From NCBI RefSeq assembly GCF_001742225.1, contig NZ_CP017075.1, forward strand, positions 2,480,001 through 2,544,000: DNA of 64,000 nt, written 5' to 3'. The translations under genes were made by a program, and so were the position numbers. The notes beneath the pieces were generated by a model. The model saw only the letters and a list, made by a program, of their open reading frames with translations. It was not told where the DNA came from and did not search any database. This document shows, one piece after another, positions 48,685-57,830 of the stretch. This DNA is from Novosphingobium resinovorum (GTDB taxonomy: Bacteria; Pseudomonadota; Alphaproteobacteria; Sphingomonadales; Sphingomonadaceae). The first letter of the stretch is position 1, and every line of letters starts with the position of its first letter.

Positions 48685-49608
48685 ATGCCCGATAACGCGA
48701 AACCCGCGTATGTATACCCGCGCCTCAGTTCGCAGCTGGATCTCGGCGCGGTCCGAATCGCCGGGGCGGGGCTTGGCAACTCCATGCTGAACTACTTCGA
48801 AGCCTATCTTCATGCACGGGCGATCGGGGCGCAGTTGATCGCACCGGCATGGCTGTCGGTGAAGATCGGTCCGATCATCCGCCGCGAACAGTCATACAGA
48901 TTGTACAACGGCCTTTTCCAAGTCCCTGCTGACGAATTGCAGGGGTTGGCGAAGATGTTTGCCCTGCGCCACAAATTGACCGGCCCCTGGACACGCCATC
49001 GGTTGTCGTCGAGCGCCGATCTGGAAAGCAATGGCAAGATAGACGTCGTTAAGACCCGCAAATACATCTTCGAGAACATTTATCCCCACAAGGACGTGGT
49101 TCGCGAAAGGCTACAGAAGATGTCGTGCGCTCCGATCGCCAGCGGCGATTGGGGCAACGGCGATTACATCGCCGTGCATGTCCGTCTGGGTGATTTCCAG
49201 GCGGTGTCTGAAGCGGATCTGCAAAAGGGCGTCCGAAACAACCTGCGGATACCTTTGAACTGGTATCGTCGGATGATTCTCGAACTGCGCCGGCTGGCCC
49301 CGCAGTACCGTATCGATGTCTTTTCGGACGGTCGGGAAGCCGAACTTGCCGAACTGCTGAACATCGAAGGCGTGGCGCTAAAGCGCGGCGGCAGCGATCT
49401 CGAAGACATGCTGGGACTGGCCAAATGTCGCCTGCTCGTCGGTTCCCTGTCGACGTTCTCCTATTGGGGTGCCTATCTCGGCGATCAGCCCTCGATTTGG
49501 TACGAGACGGCCAGCCGGGTCGAGCCGCTCAACTCCGACCCCAGCAAGCAGATCGTTATCGGTGATAACGTCAGCGCACTGGCAGCGGTCGCGAATCTCC
49601 TGAAATGA
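48685..49608 (+). CDS. Alpha-1,2-fucosyltransferase-like protein (GT11-like)
   Basis: A 307-residue protein; CAGGAG precedes the ATG at 48685. The N-terminus GAGLGNSMLNYFEAYLHARA resembles the acceptor region of GT11 enzymes (GLGNQMFQYA type), and YIAVHVRLGDFQ near residue 165 fits the H-x-R-x-G-D nucleotide-fucose motif. The end LVGSLSTFSYWGAYLGD also fits. GDP-fucose would come from gmd and fcl in the same locus. Its stop overlaps the flippase start (ATGA). Confidence 0.65.
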   Translation: MPDNAKPAYVYPRLSSQLDLGAVRIAGAGLGNSMLNYFEAYLHARAIGAQLIAPAWLSVKIGPIIRREQSYRLYNGLFQVPADELQGLAKMFALRHKLTGPWTRHRLSSSADLESNGKIDVVKTRKYIFENIYPHKDVVRERLQKMSCAPIASGDWGNGDYIAVHVRLGDFQAVSEADLQKGVRNNLRIPLNWYRRMILELRRLAPQYRIDVFSDGREAELAELLNIEGVALKRGGSDLEDMLGLAKCRLLVGSLSTFSYWGAYLGDQPSIWYETASRVEPLNSDPSKQIVIGDNVSALAAVANLLK

Positions 49609-50879
49609 AGCGAATCCGTTTCGACGGCCGCGCTAAGCTCGTTCTGTCGCTGATCCTGAATCTGGCGTCGCGGGCCCCCGGAGCGCTCAGCCTCGTCGTC
49701 CTGCTGCCGATGATTCAGAAGGGCCTGGGCAACGCGGACTATGCAACGCTGCTGGCGCTCATGTCGCTGGGCGCATTGCTTTCGCTACCACAGGGCGGCG
49801 CCAATACGATCGTGCGGCGCCGCATCGGCCGCGCGCATGCAACCGGCGATGAGCGGGCCGAGGCCAATGCCCTGGCGGACGCACTGGTGACCAAGGGCCT
49901 GTTCGCTTTCGGTGCGTGCGCGATCGCCGTCGCCTACATCTTTTACAGAGGGATGCCGACCGAGCTAGTCATCCTGCCCGCGGTCGGGGTCGTGAGCGCT
50001 CTTGCCGCCACGTTCGATAACGCCCGCGCCGCCTATAACGAACATTACTGGACCGCGACGCTGCAGATCATCTTCCAGACCCTGGCGGTCGGGGTTGCCC
50101 TGCTGGTGCCGGCTACCCGGACCAACATCGTGCTGGCGTCACTGTGTCTGCAACTGCACATGCCGCTGGCCAGTCTTGCGACCGGCTTCCAGATGATCCG
50201 CGCCCGCCCCTATCTTCTGCGTGGCAGGTCCGAGGAAATCGCGACCACGATCAAGGACGGCCTGCTGCTGTCGATTTCCGATGGGCTGCTGCTGGCTGTG
50301 CTGAACTCCTCGGTGGTGTTGATGGAAGCGACGGCACGCGCAGAATTTGCGGCATGGTATGGAACGCTGGTGCGCTTCTTCCAGACACTGCTTGCACCGG
50401 TGCTGCTGGTCGTACTTCCCGTGGCTAGCTTCGTCGCGTTGAAATGGGCCAACTGGGAGACCAGGCGGCGCCAGTTCATGATGCGCGCCATTCGTCTGGG
50501 CGCTCTGGGTTACGGGCTGCTCGCGGCCCTAGCACTTTACGTCCTCGACGTGGCCTTCATTCGCCCCACGATGTCCTTCGAGTTCCGGATCGAGCCGGTT
50601 TACGCGATTCCGCTGTACGTCCAGTTCGGAGCCATCATCGGCTACAGGGCGTTTTCCTCGATCTATTTCGTCATTTACCGGGGACCACGGCTGGCTTGGC
50701 GAGTGTCGATCGCGGCTCTGGTCGCCATCGGATTCGGCGCCCTGGTCCAGATGTTCGCAACGCCTCTCGCTGCACTGGCCAGCGTGGCGATCTGCCTGAC
50801 TCTGACTCTGGCGCTGGCGAACATGATCTCCATCGAGAAACTGATGCACGACCCGACGGCCTCGCCGGCGGCGGGCTGA
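49605..50879 (+). CDS. Polysaccharide flippase-like membrane protein (Wzx-type)
   Basis: A 424-residue inner-membrane protein with about twelve helices. Features are the N-terminal LILNLASRAPGALSLVVLLP, Gly-rich LLSLPQGGANTIVRRRIGRA, and paired helices throughout. Such proteins of the MOP superfamily flip undecaprenyl-linked repeat units outward. The gene is coupled to the fucosyltransferase by a 4-base overlap. Wzx proteins have low sequence identity, so the call is by topology and context. Confidence 0.7.
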   Translation: MKRIRFDGRAKLVLSLILNLASRAPGALSLVVLLPMIQKGLGNADYATLLALMSLGALLSLPQGGANTIVRRRIGRAHATGDERAEANALADALVTKGLFAFGACAIAVAYIFYRGMPTELVILPAVGVVSALAATFDNARAAYNEHYWTATLQIIFQTLAVGVALLVPATRTNIVLASLCLQLHMPLASLATGFQMIRARPYLLRGRSEEIATTIKDGLLLSISDGLLLAVLNSSVVLMEATARAEFAAWYGTLVRFFQTLLAPVLLVVLPVASFVALKWANWETRRRQFMMRAIRLGALGYGLLAALALYVLDVAFIRPTMSFEFRIEPVYAIPLYVQFGAIIGYRAFSSIYFVIYRGPRLAWRVSIAALVAIGFGALVQMFATPLAALASVAICLTLTLALANMISIEKLMHDPTASPAAG

Positions 50880-51536
50880 TTCCAAGGCGCGCTTGGCGAA
50901 TTCGCAGGGACGCGGCCAGTTAGGCCAGGCACCCTTCCCCCCCAAATTATTCGGCAGCGTCAGGTGTCGAACAGTCCGGGTTCGAGTAGCATCAGCGCCT
51001 GAGCGAGAATAAGGGTCTTGGCGTCGGTCAACCCCCCCTTTTTGTGCACCAGGCCCGCCAGAGCACGGCAGAAAATCTCGCATATCGTGATATTTTCATG
51101 CTCGCCGGCCGTGCTGTAGCTTTCGCCAAGCATATCGTCGGCTGCACAAGGGGCAAGGAACAGCGCGATCCTTTCAGTAGATACAGGCGGCAGAGACCAG
51201 ATGTTGGCGACTGGAATCAATTCGCCGATCCGTATCCGGCGTTCTTTCATCGCCTCTTCCCGGATGCGGTCTTTCGCCGACGCCGCGTCGAGGTTTTCGG
51301 CCACGGCTTCGAGCAGGGGAGGCTCCCGCCCCGCAAGCGGTCTCGCTCTGGGCTGGGTGATCAGGATCACAGTGCGGCGTTCGCGATCGTAAAGGAGGGC
51401 GGCGGCGGCCGACCCGTTGCCAGCAGATGCCGCTCGACGGCAGCGCCGTCCGGCATCAGGATGCGCAGGCGTTCAAGCCGATACCAACCGTCGTAGACCA
51501 CTTCGCGATCGACGATACATGCTTCTTGTAAACTGC

Positions 51537-51540
51537 AGCT
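51537..51540. repeat. IS5 target duplication, left copy
   Basis: AGCT before the IS5 end; the same four bases follow the other end at 54225-54228. Confidence 0.7.
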
Positions 51541-52209
51541 GGAGACCCGCAAAAACCGATAGCGTTTGGACGGCGATGATGATTCATAGAGGGCGCGCGA
51601 TCACGGAGGCCAGCTATGGATCCCAAGTCCCTGTTCAGTTTGAGCGATCACCTTGAGGCATTGAGCGAGGAGGGCGATCCGCTTGAGGTTTTGCAGGAGG
51701 CGGTGGATTTCGAGTATTTCCGGGTGTGGCTGGTCGAAGGGTTTGGTTATGGCGCTGGAGCCAAAGGCGGGCGCCCACCCTCCGATCCGGTGATGATGTT
51801 CAAGGCCCTGATCCTGCAGGCGCAGCATCATCTGTCAGACGCCCAGATGGAGTTCATGATCCGCGATCGGCTGAGTTGGCTGCGGTTTCTGGTACTGTCG
51901 CTTGGGGACCGGACGCTGGATGAGAACACGATCCGGCATTTTCGCAGTCGCCTGACCGAGACGGGAACGCTCAAGCGGGTGATGAAGGCCTTTGACTGGC
52001 AACTCCAGAAGAAAGGCTACATTCCAATGTCCGGGCAACTCGTGGACGCCTCGCTGGTGCCTGCACCAAGACAGCGGAACACCGAGGGCGAACGCGAAGC
52101 GATAAAATCGGGCAAGGGCGCCAGAGATATCTGGCCGGACGAGCCGAACAAGGCAGCACAGAAAAATACCGACGCCCGCTGGACCCTCAAGATCGGCGGG
52201 AAAGTCCTG

Positions 52210-53591
52210 TGTGGATGGCTCCCGCGTTGCAAGTGGCGATTTGACGATCTGGCGTATTGGTCGGGTGCAGTCTTGTGTCCGGCCTGTTGGTGCAGCCGTT
52301 TCGTGACTGCTGGCCCTGATGGTATCCGCGAGCTAGGTCCCACTCTGCTATGCAGGCTATGATGCCTTGGACTTTCGGCGGGGTGTCCCGGCTCCCGGTC
52401 GACCGGTAACGCCATCACTTCTCTTCGCTCTCACAACCTCCTGAAGCCGCTCGGTGTCGAGCTGCTAATCCGTCATGCTGCCACGCCGATCGGCGCACGG
52501 TACGTGCCGCCACGCGCCATGATCGCCCAGGCGACCCTCGCCGTGCGATTGGCAGCGGCAACGGTTACGACCCGCGCGGGTTTGCGCGCCAGCATGGCAG
52601 CGATGCGCGGATCGACCGAGTCCGGTTTGGCCCGGGCGCGGCGCACCAGTGAGGTCATGCCGATAACCAGCAGGCGCCGCAGGTATCGATCGCCCATGCG
52701 CGAGATCCGACCCATCCGTTCCTTGCCGCCACTCGAGTTCTGAAGCGGTGTCAGGCCAAGCGAGGCGGCAAACTGCCGACCCGAGCGAAACCGCCCTGGG
52801 TCGGTTACCGACGCGGCAAGCGCAGTCGCGGAGATCAAGCCGACACCCGGGATCGTACCGAGGCGCTGCGACAGTTCGTTGGACCGGTGCCAAGTGAGCA
52901 ACTCCTTTTCCAACGCCGCAAGCCGAACCTGCACGTCGCCGATCTGTCCGGCCAAGCCAGTGATCACGCGCACGGCGAGATCAGGAACCTCGGGCGCATC
53001 GCCCTTGGCGATCCGCGCGGCCAGTTCGATCGCGTGATGCAGCCCACGTACGATCTCGATGCCAAACTCTGCGAGCAGGCCACGGATCATGTTCACGAGC
53101 TGAGTACGCTGCTTGACCAACAGGTCGCGCGTCCGGTGCAGCGCCAGCGCCGCCTGCTGTTCCGGCGACTTCGCGGGCACGAACCGCATCGTTGGGCGCG
53201 TCACTGCCTCGCAGATCGCCTCTGCGTCATTCGCGTCCGTCTTGCCGCGCTTCACATACGGCTTAACGTACGCAGGCGGCATCAATCGAACCTCGTGCCC
53301 GAGTTTTGCCAGAGCGCGTGCCCAATGATGAGAGGTGCCGCACGCTTCGATGCCGACCAGGCACCGCGGCAACTTCGTGAAGAACGGCACCACCTGCGAT
53401 CGACGCAATGCCTTGCGGACGACGACGGTGCCCGCAGCATCAACTGCATGAACCTGGAAAATGCTCTTGGCCAAATCGAGGCCGATGGTGGTAATCTCCA
53501 TGTGGGTGGCTCCTATTTGCTCGTGATCGCCTGACAGCAATCACATCTTGGCACCTCGATGCCGTGAGCGGGAGCCATCCACCCCATCTGG
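52210..53591 (-). mobile_element. IS110-family element (IS1111-like), about 1.38 kb
   Basis: Subterminal inverted repeats GTGGATGGCTCCCGC (52211-52225) and GCGGGAGCCATCCAC (53568-53582) surround one transposase gene. No target duplication, as expected for IS110. The ends were inferred from the repaired IS5 transposase frame; the exact base is uncertain by one. Confidence 0.88.
52473..53501 (-). CDS. IS110-family (IS1111 group) transposase
   Basis: A 342-residue DEDD transposase starting MEITTIGLDLAKSIFQVHAV. The acidic residues are in GLDLAKS, LVGIEACGTSHHWA and RGKTDANDAEAICEAV; the C-terminal Transposase_20 domain has GTIPGVGLISATALAA and LGLTPLQNSSGGKERMGRIS with the serine used in recombination. 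It is complete. These elements depend on a bridge RNA from a non-coding end; the candidate stretch is the roughly 250 bases at 52226-52472. Confidence 0.93.
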   Translation of the reverse strand: MEITTIGLDLAKSIFQVHAVDAAGTVVVRKALRRSQVVPFFTKLPRCLVGIEACGTSHHWARALAKLGHEVRLMPPAYVKPYVKRGKTDANDAEAICEAVTRPTMRFVPAKSPEQQAALALHRTRDLLVKQRTQLVNMIRGLLAEFGIEIVRGLHHAIELAARIAKGDAPEVPDLAVRVITGLAGQIGDVQVRLAALEKELLTWHRSNELSQRLGTIPGVGLISATALAASVTDPGRFRSGRQFAASLGLTPLQNSSGGKERMGRISRMGDRYLRRLLVIGMTSLVRRARAKPDSVDPRIAAMLARKPARVVTVAAANRTARVAWAIMARGGTYRAPIGVAA

Positions 53592-54224
53592 TATCGGGCG
53601 GATGGAACGCCGCTCCCCATGATCGCCCTGCCCGTCTTCGGCTACAAATCCCACATCAGCATCGACCGACGCTTCGGCTTCATCCGAGGCATGGCGGTGA
53701 CTTCGGCGTCAGCGGCGGACGGGCGCCTTCTCCGGCAGGTCGTCAGCACGGACAATACCAGTTCCGAGGTCTATGCTGACAGTGCCTATCGATCCAGGCG
53801 CAACGAGAAGTGGTTGTCGGATCAGATGCTCACGTCCCGCATTCATCGGCGCAAACCCACGGGCAAGCCGATGTCGAGGGCAACCGCGCGCGCCAATGCC
53901 GCCAAATCCTCGATCCGTGCGCATGTCGAGCATGTCTTCGCGCATCAGAAGAACCGGTTCAATCTGTTCATCCGCACCATCGGCCTGGCCCGCGCTGAGG
54001 CGAAACTGACCCTTTGCAACCTGGCCTACAACTTCAACCGCCTGATCTTCCACGAGCGTCGGGGAACCGCAGGCTGACTCTGTCTGCAAGCCGGCCAAAC
54101 CGGCGAAATCAACGCCGGGCATCATGGAAATCGGTCCGAACGATGCCCCTTGGTGCGCCCCGAAGCCTCGACGTCATCAAGCCAGCCCGCTTCGCCAGAA
54201 ATTACCCGGTTTTTGCGGGTCTCC

Positions 54225-54228
54225 AGCT
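54225..54228. repeat. IS5 target duplication, right copy
   Basis: AGCT immediately after the IS5 right end, matching 51537-51540. Confidence 0.7.
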
Positions 54229-54380
54229 GGTGTCCATCATGCGTCGATATCCGTGTTATGCGCGCGGACCGTGTTGTTCGGCATGAAAGCAAAGGTCGCG
54301 AAAACAGCGCGGGGGCTGCGTCGGCGTTTTTCAAACCGTGCCAGTATCGCGCCTCAGCCTAATCCCTTTGCCGCAGCATA

Positions 54381-54402
54381 GCGTCATTTCGCACTGCACA
54401 AT
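54381..54402 (-). promoter_or_regulatory. Candidate EPS promoter motif
   Basis: The reverse strand carries ATTGTGCAGTGCG followed by AAATGACG. It matches 61384-61404 at 17 of 21 positions. It lies about 90 bases before the GT4 gene at 54491. Similar orientation-independent sites would suit a dimeric regulator. Confidence 0.4.
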
Positions 54403-54490
54403 ACGCTTCACCTTTTCCTAGGCGGGCGTTAAAACACTTCGAGAATGGATAAAATGCGGACGTACCGATGTCTGGTATCCGCACAAGCAG

Positions 54491-55660
54491 ATGAGAAAGC
54501 AAAGCTCCTCTATGCCATCGCATGTCAGTCCGCTTAAGGTTGCGGTTATTTATCACTTTTGGCCGCACTACCGCGAGGCAGTAATGACGGCCATGGATCG
54601 CACTCGCAGCATCGAGTACGATTTTTACGGCAGCGGTACGCCCATGGCCGGGATCAAGCATTCGAATGTGAAGGCGGTGCGCAATTTCGTAGTTGCCCCG
54701 TTCCGCGTCAAGCGCGGCATTACCTGGCAATCCGGTGCCATCGCCGCCGTGCGCAAGGGCGACTACGATGCCGTGATCTTTCTGGCCGATCCGAATTTCG
54801 CCTCGACCTGGATCGCGTCTCTGCTGGCGCGCCTCAAGGGGATTCCGGTGCTGTTCTGGGGGCATGGCTGGCTGAAGAGGGAAAGCAGGCTAAAGTCGTA
54901 TAGCCGCCGCGCCTTCTTCCAGCTTGCCGACCGTTTCATGACGTATTCCGAGCGAGGCATGGCGCTGGGTATCCAGGCCGGTTACCCGGAAAAGAAGCTC
55001 TCGGTCATCTATAACAGCCTCGATGTCGTGAAGGCCGATGCAGTCGTAGGCCGTATCGAAGCAGGCGAACTAGCCTCGCTCAGGCCGCAGTCCTTCTTCG
55101 CCCATCCGCACCGGCCGGTCCTGATCTGCTCGGCCCGGCTCACCGAAAAGTGCCGGTTCGATCTGCTGATCGATGCGGCCGCACTGCTGTCGGAAAACGG
55201 CATGCCGGTCAACGTCGTACTGGTGGGTGATGGTCCGCAGCGCCAGGCACTTGAAGATCAGGCCAAACGTCTGGGCGTGGCAACGCATTTCGTCGGCGCC
55301 TGTTACGACGAAGATATCACCGGCCAACTGATCTACCACGCCGACGTCACCGTTTCGCCCGGCAAGATCGGTCTGACGGCGATGCACAGCCTGATGTACG
55401 GCACCCCCGCCATCACCCACAACGACCTTGATGAGCAGATGCCTGAAGTGGAGGCTATCGAGGACGGCCGCACGGGGCTGCTGTTTCGACGCAATGACCC
55501 AACGGGTCTTGCCAAGGCCATTCAGGAATGGCTGGGTTCGGAACGCAGCCGCGCATCCGTGCGCGAAGAATGCCGCTCAGTGATCAGGGAAAAGTGGAAC
55601 CCTGAAAATCAGGCGCGGCTGATCGAGAAGGCCGTTCTGGCGGTAGCCGATCGTGGGTAA
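54491..55660 (+). CDS. Glycosyltransferase, GT4-type
   Basis: Up to 389 residues; an in-frame ATG at 54512 would give MPSHVSPLKVAVIYHFWPHY. The GT-B fold is indicated by VLFWGHGWLKRESRLKSYSR, RPVLICSARLTEKCRFDLLI, VNVVLVGDGPQRQALEDQAK and the E-x7-E-like end HSLMYGTPAITHNDLDEQMP. It would transfer a sugar to the EPS intermediate. It overlaps the next gene by 8 bases. Confidence 0.85.
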   Translation: MRKQSSSMPSHVSPLKVAVIYHFWPHYREAVMTAMDRTRSIEYDFYGSGTPMAGIKHSNVKAVRNFVVAPFRVKRGITWQSGAIAAVRKGDYDAVIFLADPNFASTWIASLLARLKGIPVLFWGHGWLKRESRLKSYSRRAFFQLADRFMTYSERGMALGIQAGYPEKKLSVIYNSLDVVKADAVVGRIEAGELASLRPQSFFAHPHRPVLICSARLTEKCRFDLLIDAAALLSENGMPVNVVLVGDGPQRQALEDQAKRLGVATHFVGACYDEDITGQLIYHADVTVSPGKIGLTAMHSLMYGTPAITHNDLDEQMPEVEAIEDGRTGLLFRRNDPTGLAKAIQEWLGSERSRASVREECRSVIREKWNPENQARLIEKAVLAVADRG

Positions 55661-56288
55661 GCGCCGCAATGAAGCGCAGGCGATGACCCTGCCCGAGCCG
55701 GAACGCGCCAACGATGTCATAATCGCGCGCTGCCGTCAGGAAATCGAAGGTCGCCTCAAGGCGAAGGTACGCGCGATGTTGCTGCCATACTGGAAGCGCA
55801 AGTACCGGCTCGCTGAACTTGGCGAAGGCTTCCACAACCCCAGGCACAGCGACATGATCCTTGGCGCAGGCAGCCGAATAGGGCGCTATGCCTATATTGG
55901 CATGGGTTTCAGATCCCAGGGCCCGATCGTCGTTGGCGACTTGGCGATGCTTGCATCCGGCATAGAGATCGTCGGGGCCGATCATTTATACGACATCGTC
56001 GGAACGCCGACGCGGTTGGGTTTTCCTTCGGCGGCAAGGCCCGTGACCGTTTTCGGCCTGGACGCGTGGATCGGTTCGCGTGTCACGATCATGGAAGGCG
56101 TCAGGATCGGTGCCGGGGCGGTGGTCGGTTCCGGCTCGCTTGTGACGCGCGATGTCGAACCTTACACGATCGTGGGCGGCGTTCCGGCAAAGCTGATCCG
56201 CAGGCGGCTGGATGAGCGTGGCGAAGCAAGCCACATCGGCATGGTCGAATCTGCCTTGGTCTCAGCCGATCCGGCAGGTAACCAGTGA
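55653..56288 (+). CDS. Hexapeptide-repeat acyltransferase
   Basis: A 211-residue left-handed beta-helix acyltransferase with GTG start at 55653 (ATG at 55683 also possible). Hexapeptide repeats run through ILGAGSRIGRYAYIGMGFRS, WIGSRVTIMEGVRIGAGAVV and GSGSLVTRDVEPYTIVGGVP. It would O-acetylate a sugar of the polymer. It sits between two glycosyltransferase genes and overlaps both. Confidence 0.85.
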   Translation: MGKRRNEAQAMTLPEPERANDVIIARCRQEIEGRLKAKVRAMLLPYWKRKYRLAELGEGFHNPRHSDMILGAGSRIGRYAYIGMGFRSQGPIVVGDLAMLASGIEIVGADHLYDIVGTPTRLGFPSAARPVTVFGLDAWIGSRVTIMEGVRIGAGAVVGSGSLVTRDVEPYTIVGGVPAKLIRRRLDERGEASHIGMVESALVSADPAGNQ

Positions 56289-57223
56289 CTGCCGAAGGCC
56301 ACGGACAAGCGTTCGGGATCACCTGCGTCATCCTCACATATAACGAAGAAACCCATATCGAACGGGCGATCGCGAGCGTGCGGGGCGTCGCCGACGATAT
56401 CCTTGTGATCGATTCCTTCTCAACCGACCGGACCGTTACGTTGGCCCAAGCCGCAGGCGCCCGGGTGCTGCAGCATGCCTTCGTCAATCATGCGGCCCAG
56501 TTCAACTGGGGCCTAGACAACGGCGATATCCGCACAAGCTGGATCTTCCGCCTCGACGCCGACGAATATATCGGCGCGGATCTTGCCTCAAGGATGCGCG
56601 ACGAGCTTGCCGCGATGCCATCGGATGTGGCTGGCGTGCTCCTCAGTCGGCGGCATATCTGGATGGGTCGCTGGGTCCGCCATGGCGGACGCTACCCGCT
56701 GCACATGCTGCGCATCTGGCGCAACGGACAGGGTCGGGTGGAGAACCGCTGGATGGATGAACACGTCATCGTCGAAGGTGGTCGCACGGTTCATATGCAG
56801 GGCGAATTTGCCGATGCCTGCGAACGTGACATCACCTTCTTCGTGACCAAGCACAACGGATATGCGACCCGCGAGGCGTTCGAGGTACTGAACACAAACT
56901 ACGGGCTGATAACCCTCGGCGCCGAAGATTCGGACAAGCTATCTCGGCAGGCGAAGATGAAGCGTTTCATCAAGAAGAACATCTATTCCCGAATTCCGTT
57001 CGGGATCGGGCCGATTTTCTATTTCCTTTTCCGTTATATCGTCCAGCTGGGGTTCCTGGATGGCCGATCCGGGTTTATATACCATTTCATGCAGGGACTG
57101 TGGTATCGGCTTCTAGTCGAAAGCAAGGTCTATGAATTCGAGCTTTCCCTGAAAGACTGCCCGGACAATGCCGCGCGTATCGCCCGCCTTCAGGATCTGA
57201 CAGGGCTCAGGTTCATGGCCTGA
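56285..57223 (+). CDS. Family 2 glycosyltransferase
   Basis: A 312-residue GT2 with GTG start overlapping the previous stop (GTGA). The GT-A fold shows TCVILTYNEETHIERAIASV, ILVIDSFSTDRTVTLAQAAG and the DxD-type FRLDADEYI; RWMDEHVIVEG is also seen in WcaE/WaaE-like enzymes. A C-terminal hydrophobic patch (IPFGIGPIFYFLFRYIVQLG) suggests membrane association. It closes the three-gene plus-strand operon. Confidence 0.88.
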   Translation: MTAEGHGQAFGITCVILTYNEETHIERAIASVRGVADDILVIDSFSTDRTVTLAQAAGARVLQHAFVNHAAQFNWGLDNGDIRTSWIFRLDADEYIGADLASRMRDELAAMPSDVAGVLLSRRHIWMGRWVRHGGRYPLHMLRIWRNGQGRVENRWMDEHVIVEGGRTVHMQGEFADACERDITFFVTKHNGYATREAFEVLNTNYGLITLGAEDSDKLSRQAKMKRFIKKNIYSRIPFGIGPIFYFLFRYIVQLGFLDGRSGFIYHFMQGLWYRLLVESKVYEFELSLKDCPDNAARIARLQDLTGLRFMA

Positions 57224-57232
57224 CGGACGGGG

Positions 57233-57826
57233 TTATGCCTGCGGGTCCAGCGTGCGCTGGCTGATATGCCGCGCAGGATTGCCACCGACGATGGCCCAGG
57301 GGGCAACGTCACGAATGGCGACTGCCCGAGCGGCGATGATCGCGCCTTCCCCGATGGTGACACCGGGACCCACGAAGGCTTCGGCGCAAACCCAGGCGTG
57401 GTTCTCGATGCGGATCGGCTGAGAGATCAGTGGCCGGGCCAGCGTGCGGATATCGTGTGATGCGGTGCACAGGAAGCTGCGCTGGCTGACGGTTGAATAG
57501 TCACCCATGCTGATCGGGCTTTGCGTGTAGCAGTCGACTCCGTCGCCAAGGCAAGCATAGGCGCCCATAGTGAGGTTCCAGGGCGCCCATATGAAGCAAG
57601 TCGGTGCGATGCGCGATCCATACCCGATCTTCGCGCCGAAGCAGCGCAGCAGGAAGCGGCGCCACCCCTCACAGGCGAAGCGCGGTGTGGGGCGGAACAG
57701 GAAGGTGTAGACACAACCCCATATCAGCCGCTTTGCGCGCAGCTTTTTGGGCATGGTGTCTACATAGACACGCTGACCGGACCGGGCGACCTGGGGCTGG
57801 TTTGGCATTATGCTAATTCCATTCAT
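57233..57826 (-). CDS. WcaF-like putative colanic-acid acetyltransferase
   Basis: A 197-residue hexapeptide transferase (start at 57826; ATG at 57808 possible). It has the WcaF layout: LIWGCVYTFLFRPTPRFACE, then RFLLRCFGAKIGYGSRIAPT, then repeats with CLGDGVDCYTQSPISMGDYS and the end GAIIAARAVAIRDVAPWAIV followed by GGNPA. It is 4 bases after the MurB-like gene, so they are co-transcribed. A second O-acetylation of the polymer is likely. Confidence 0.88.
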   Translation of the reverse strand: MNGISIMPNQPQVARSGQRVYVDTMPKKLRAKRLIWGCVYTFLFRPTPRFACEGWRRFLLRCFGAKIGYGSRIAPTCFIWAPWNLTMGAYACLGDGVDCYTQSPISMGDYSTVSQRSFLCTASHDIRTLARPLISQPIRIENHAWVCAEAFVGPGVTIGEGAIIAARAVAIRDVAPWAIVGGNPARHISQRTLDPQA

Positions 57827-57830
57827 CCGA

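Larger units (their letters stand above)
51616..54077 (+). pseudogene. IS5-family transposase split by IS110
   Basis: The 5' part (51616 to about 52209) reads MDPKSLFSLSDHLEALSEEG to NTDARWTLKIGGKVL. The 3' part resumes at 53592 with YRADGTPLPMIALPVFGYKS and ends KLTLCNLAYNFNRLIFHERR. Joining the two gives a complete IS5-group transposase: VDASLVPAPRQR carries the first Asp, YADSAYRS the second, and AHVEHVFAHQKNR the Glu. The reading frame is otherwise intact, so the IS110 insertion is probably recent. Confidence 0.85.
51541..54224 (+). mobile_element. IS5-family element interrupted by an IS110-family element
   Basis: Terminal inverted repeats GGAGACCCGCAAAAACCG (51541-51558) and its complement (54207-54224), flanked by a 4-bp AGCT duplication. 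Without the inner insertion it would be about 1.3 kb. It lies within a NudK-like gene after its fourth or fifth codon. Confidence 0.9.
50960..54240 (-). pseudogene. NudK-like Nudix hydrolase, disrupted by IS5 and frameshifted
   Basis: Removing the IS5 element (51541-54224) and one AGCT copy joins ATG-ATG-GAC-ACC (54240) to SCSLQEACIVDREVVYDGWY and RLERLRILMPDGAAVERHLL. A one-base loss near 51410 then moves the frame to AAAALLYDRERRTVILITQP and GELIPVANIWSLPPVSTERI, as in GDP-mannose pyrophosphatases (NudK). The Nudix box is degenerate (REEAMKERR). The gene is clearly dead; its original substrate may have been a GDP-sugar. Confidence 0.7.
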
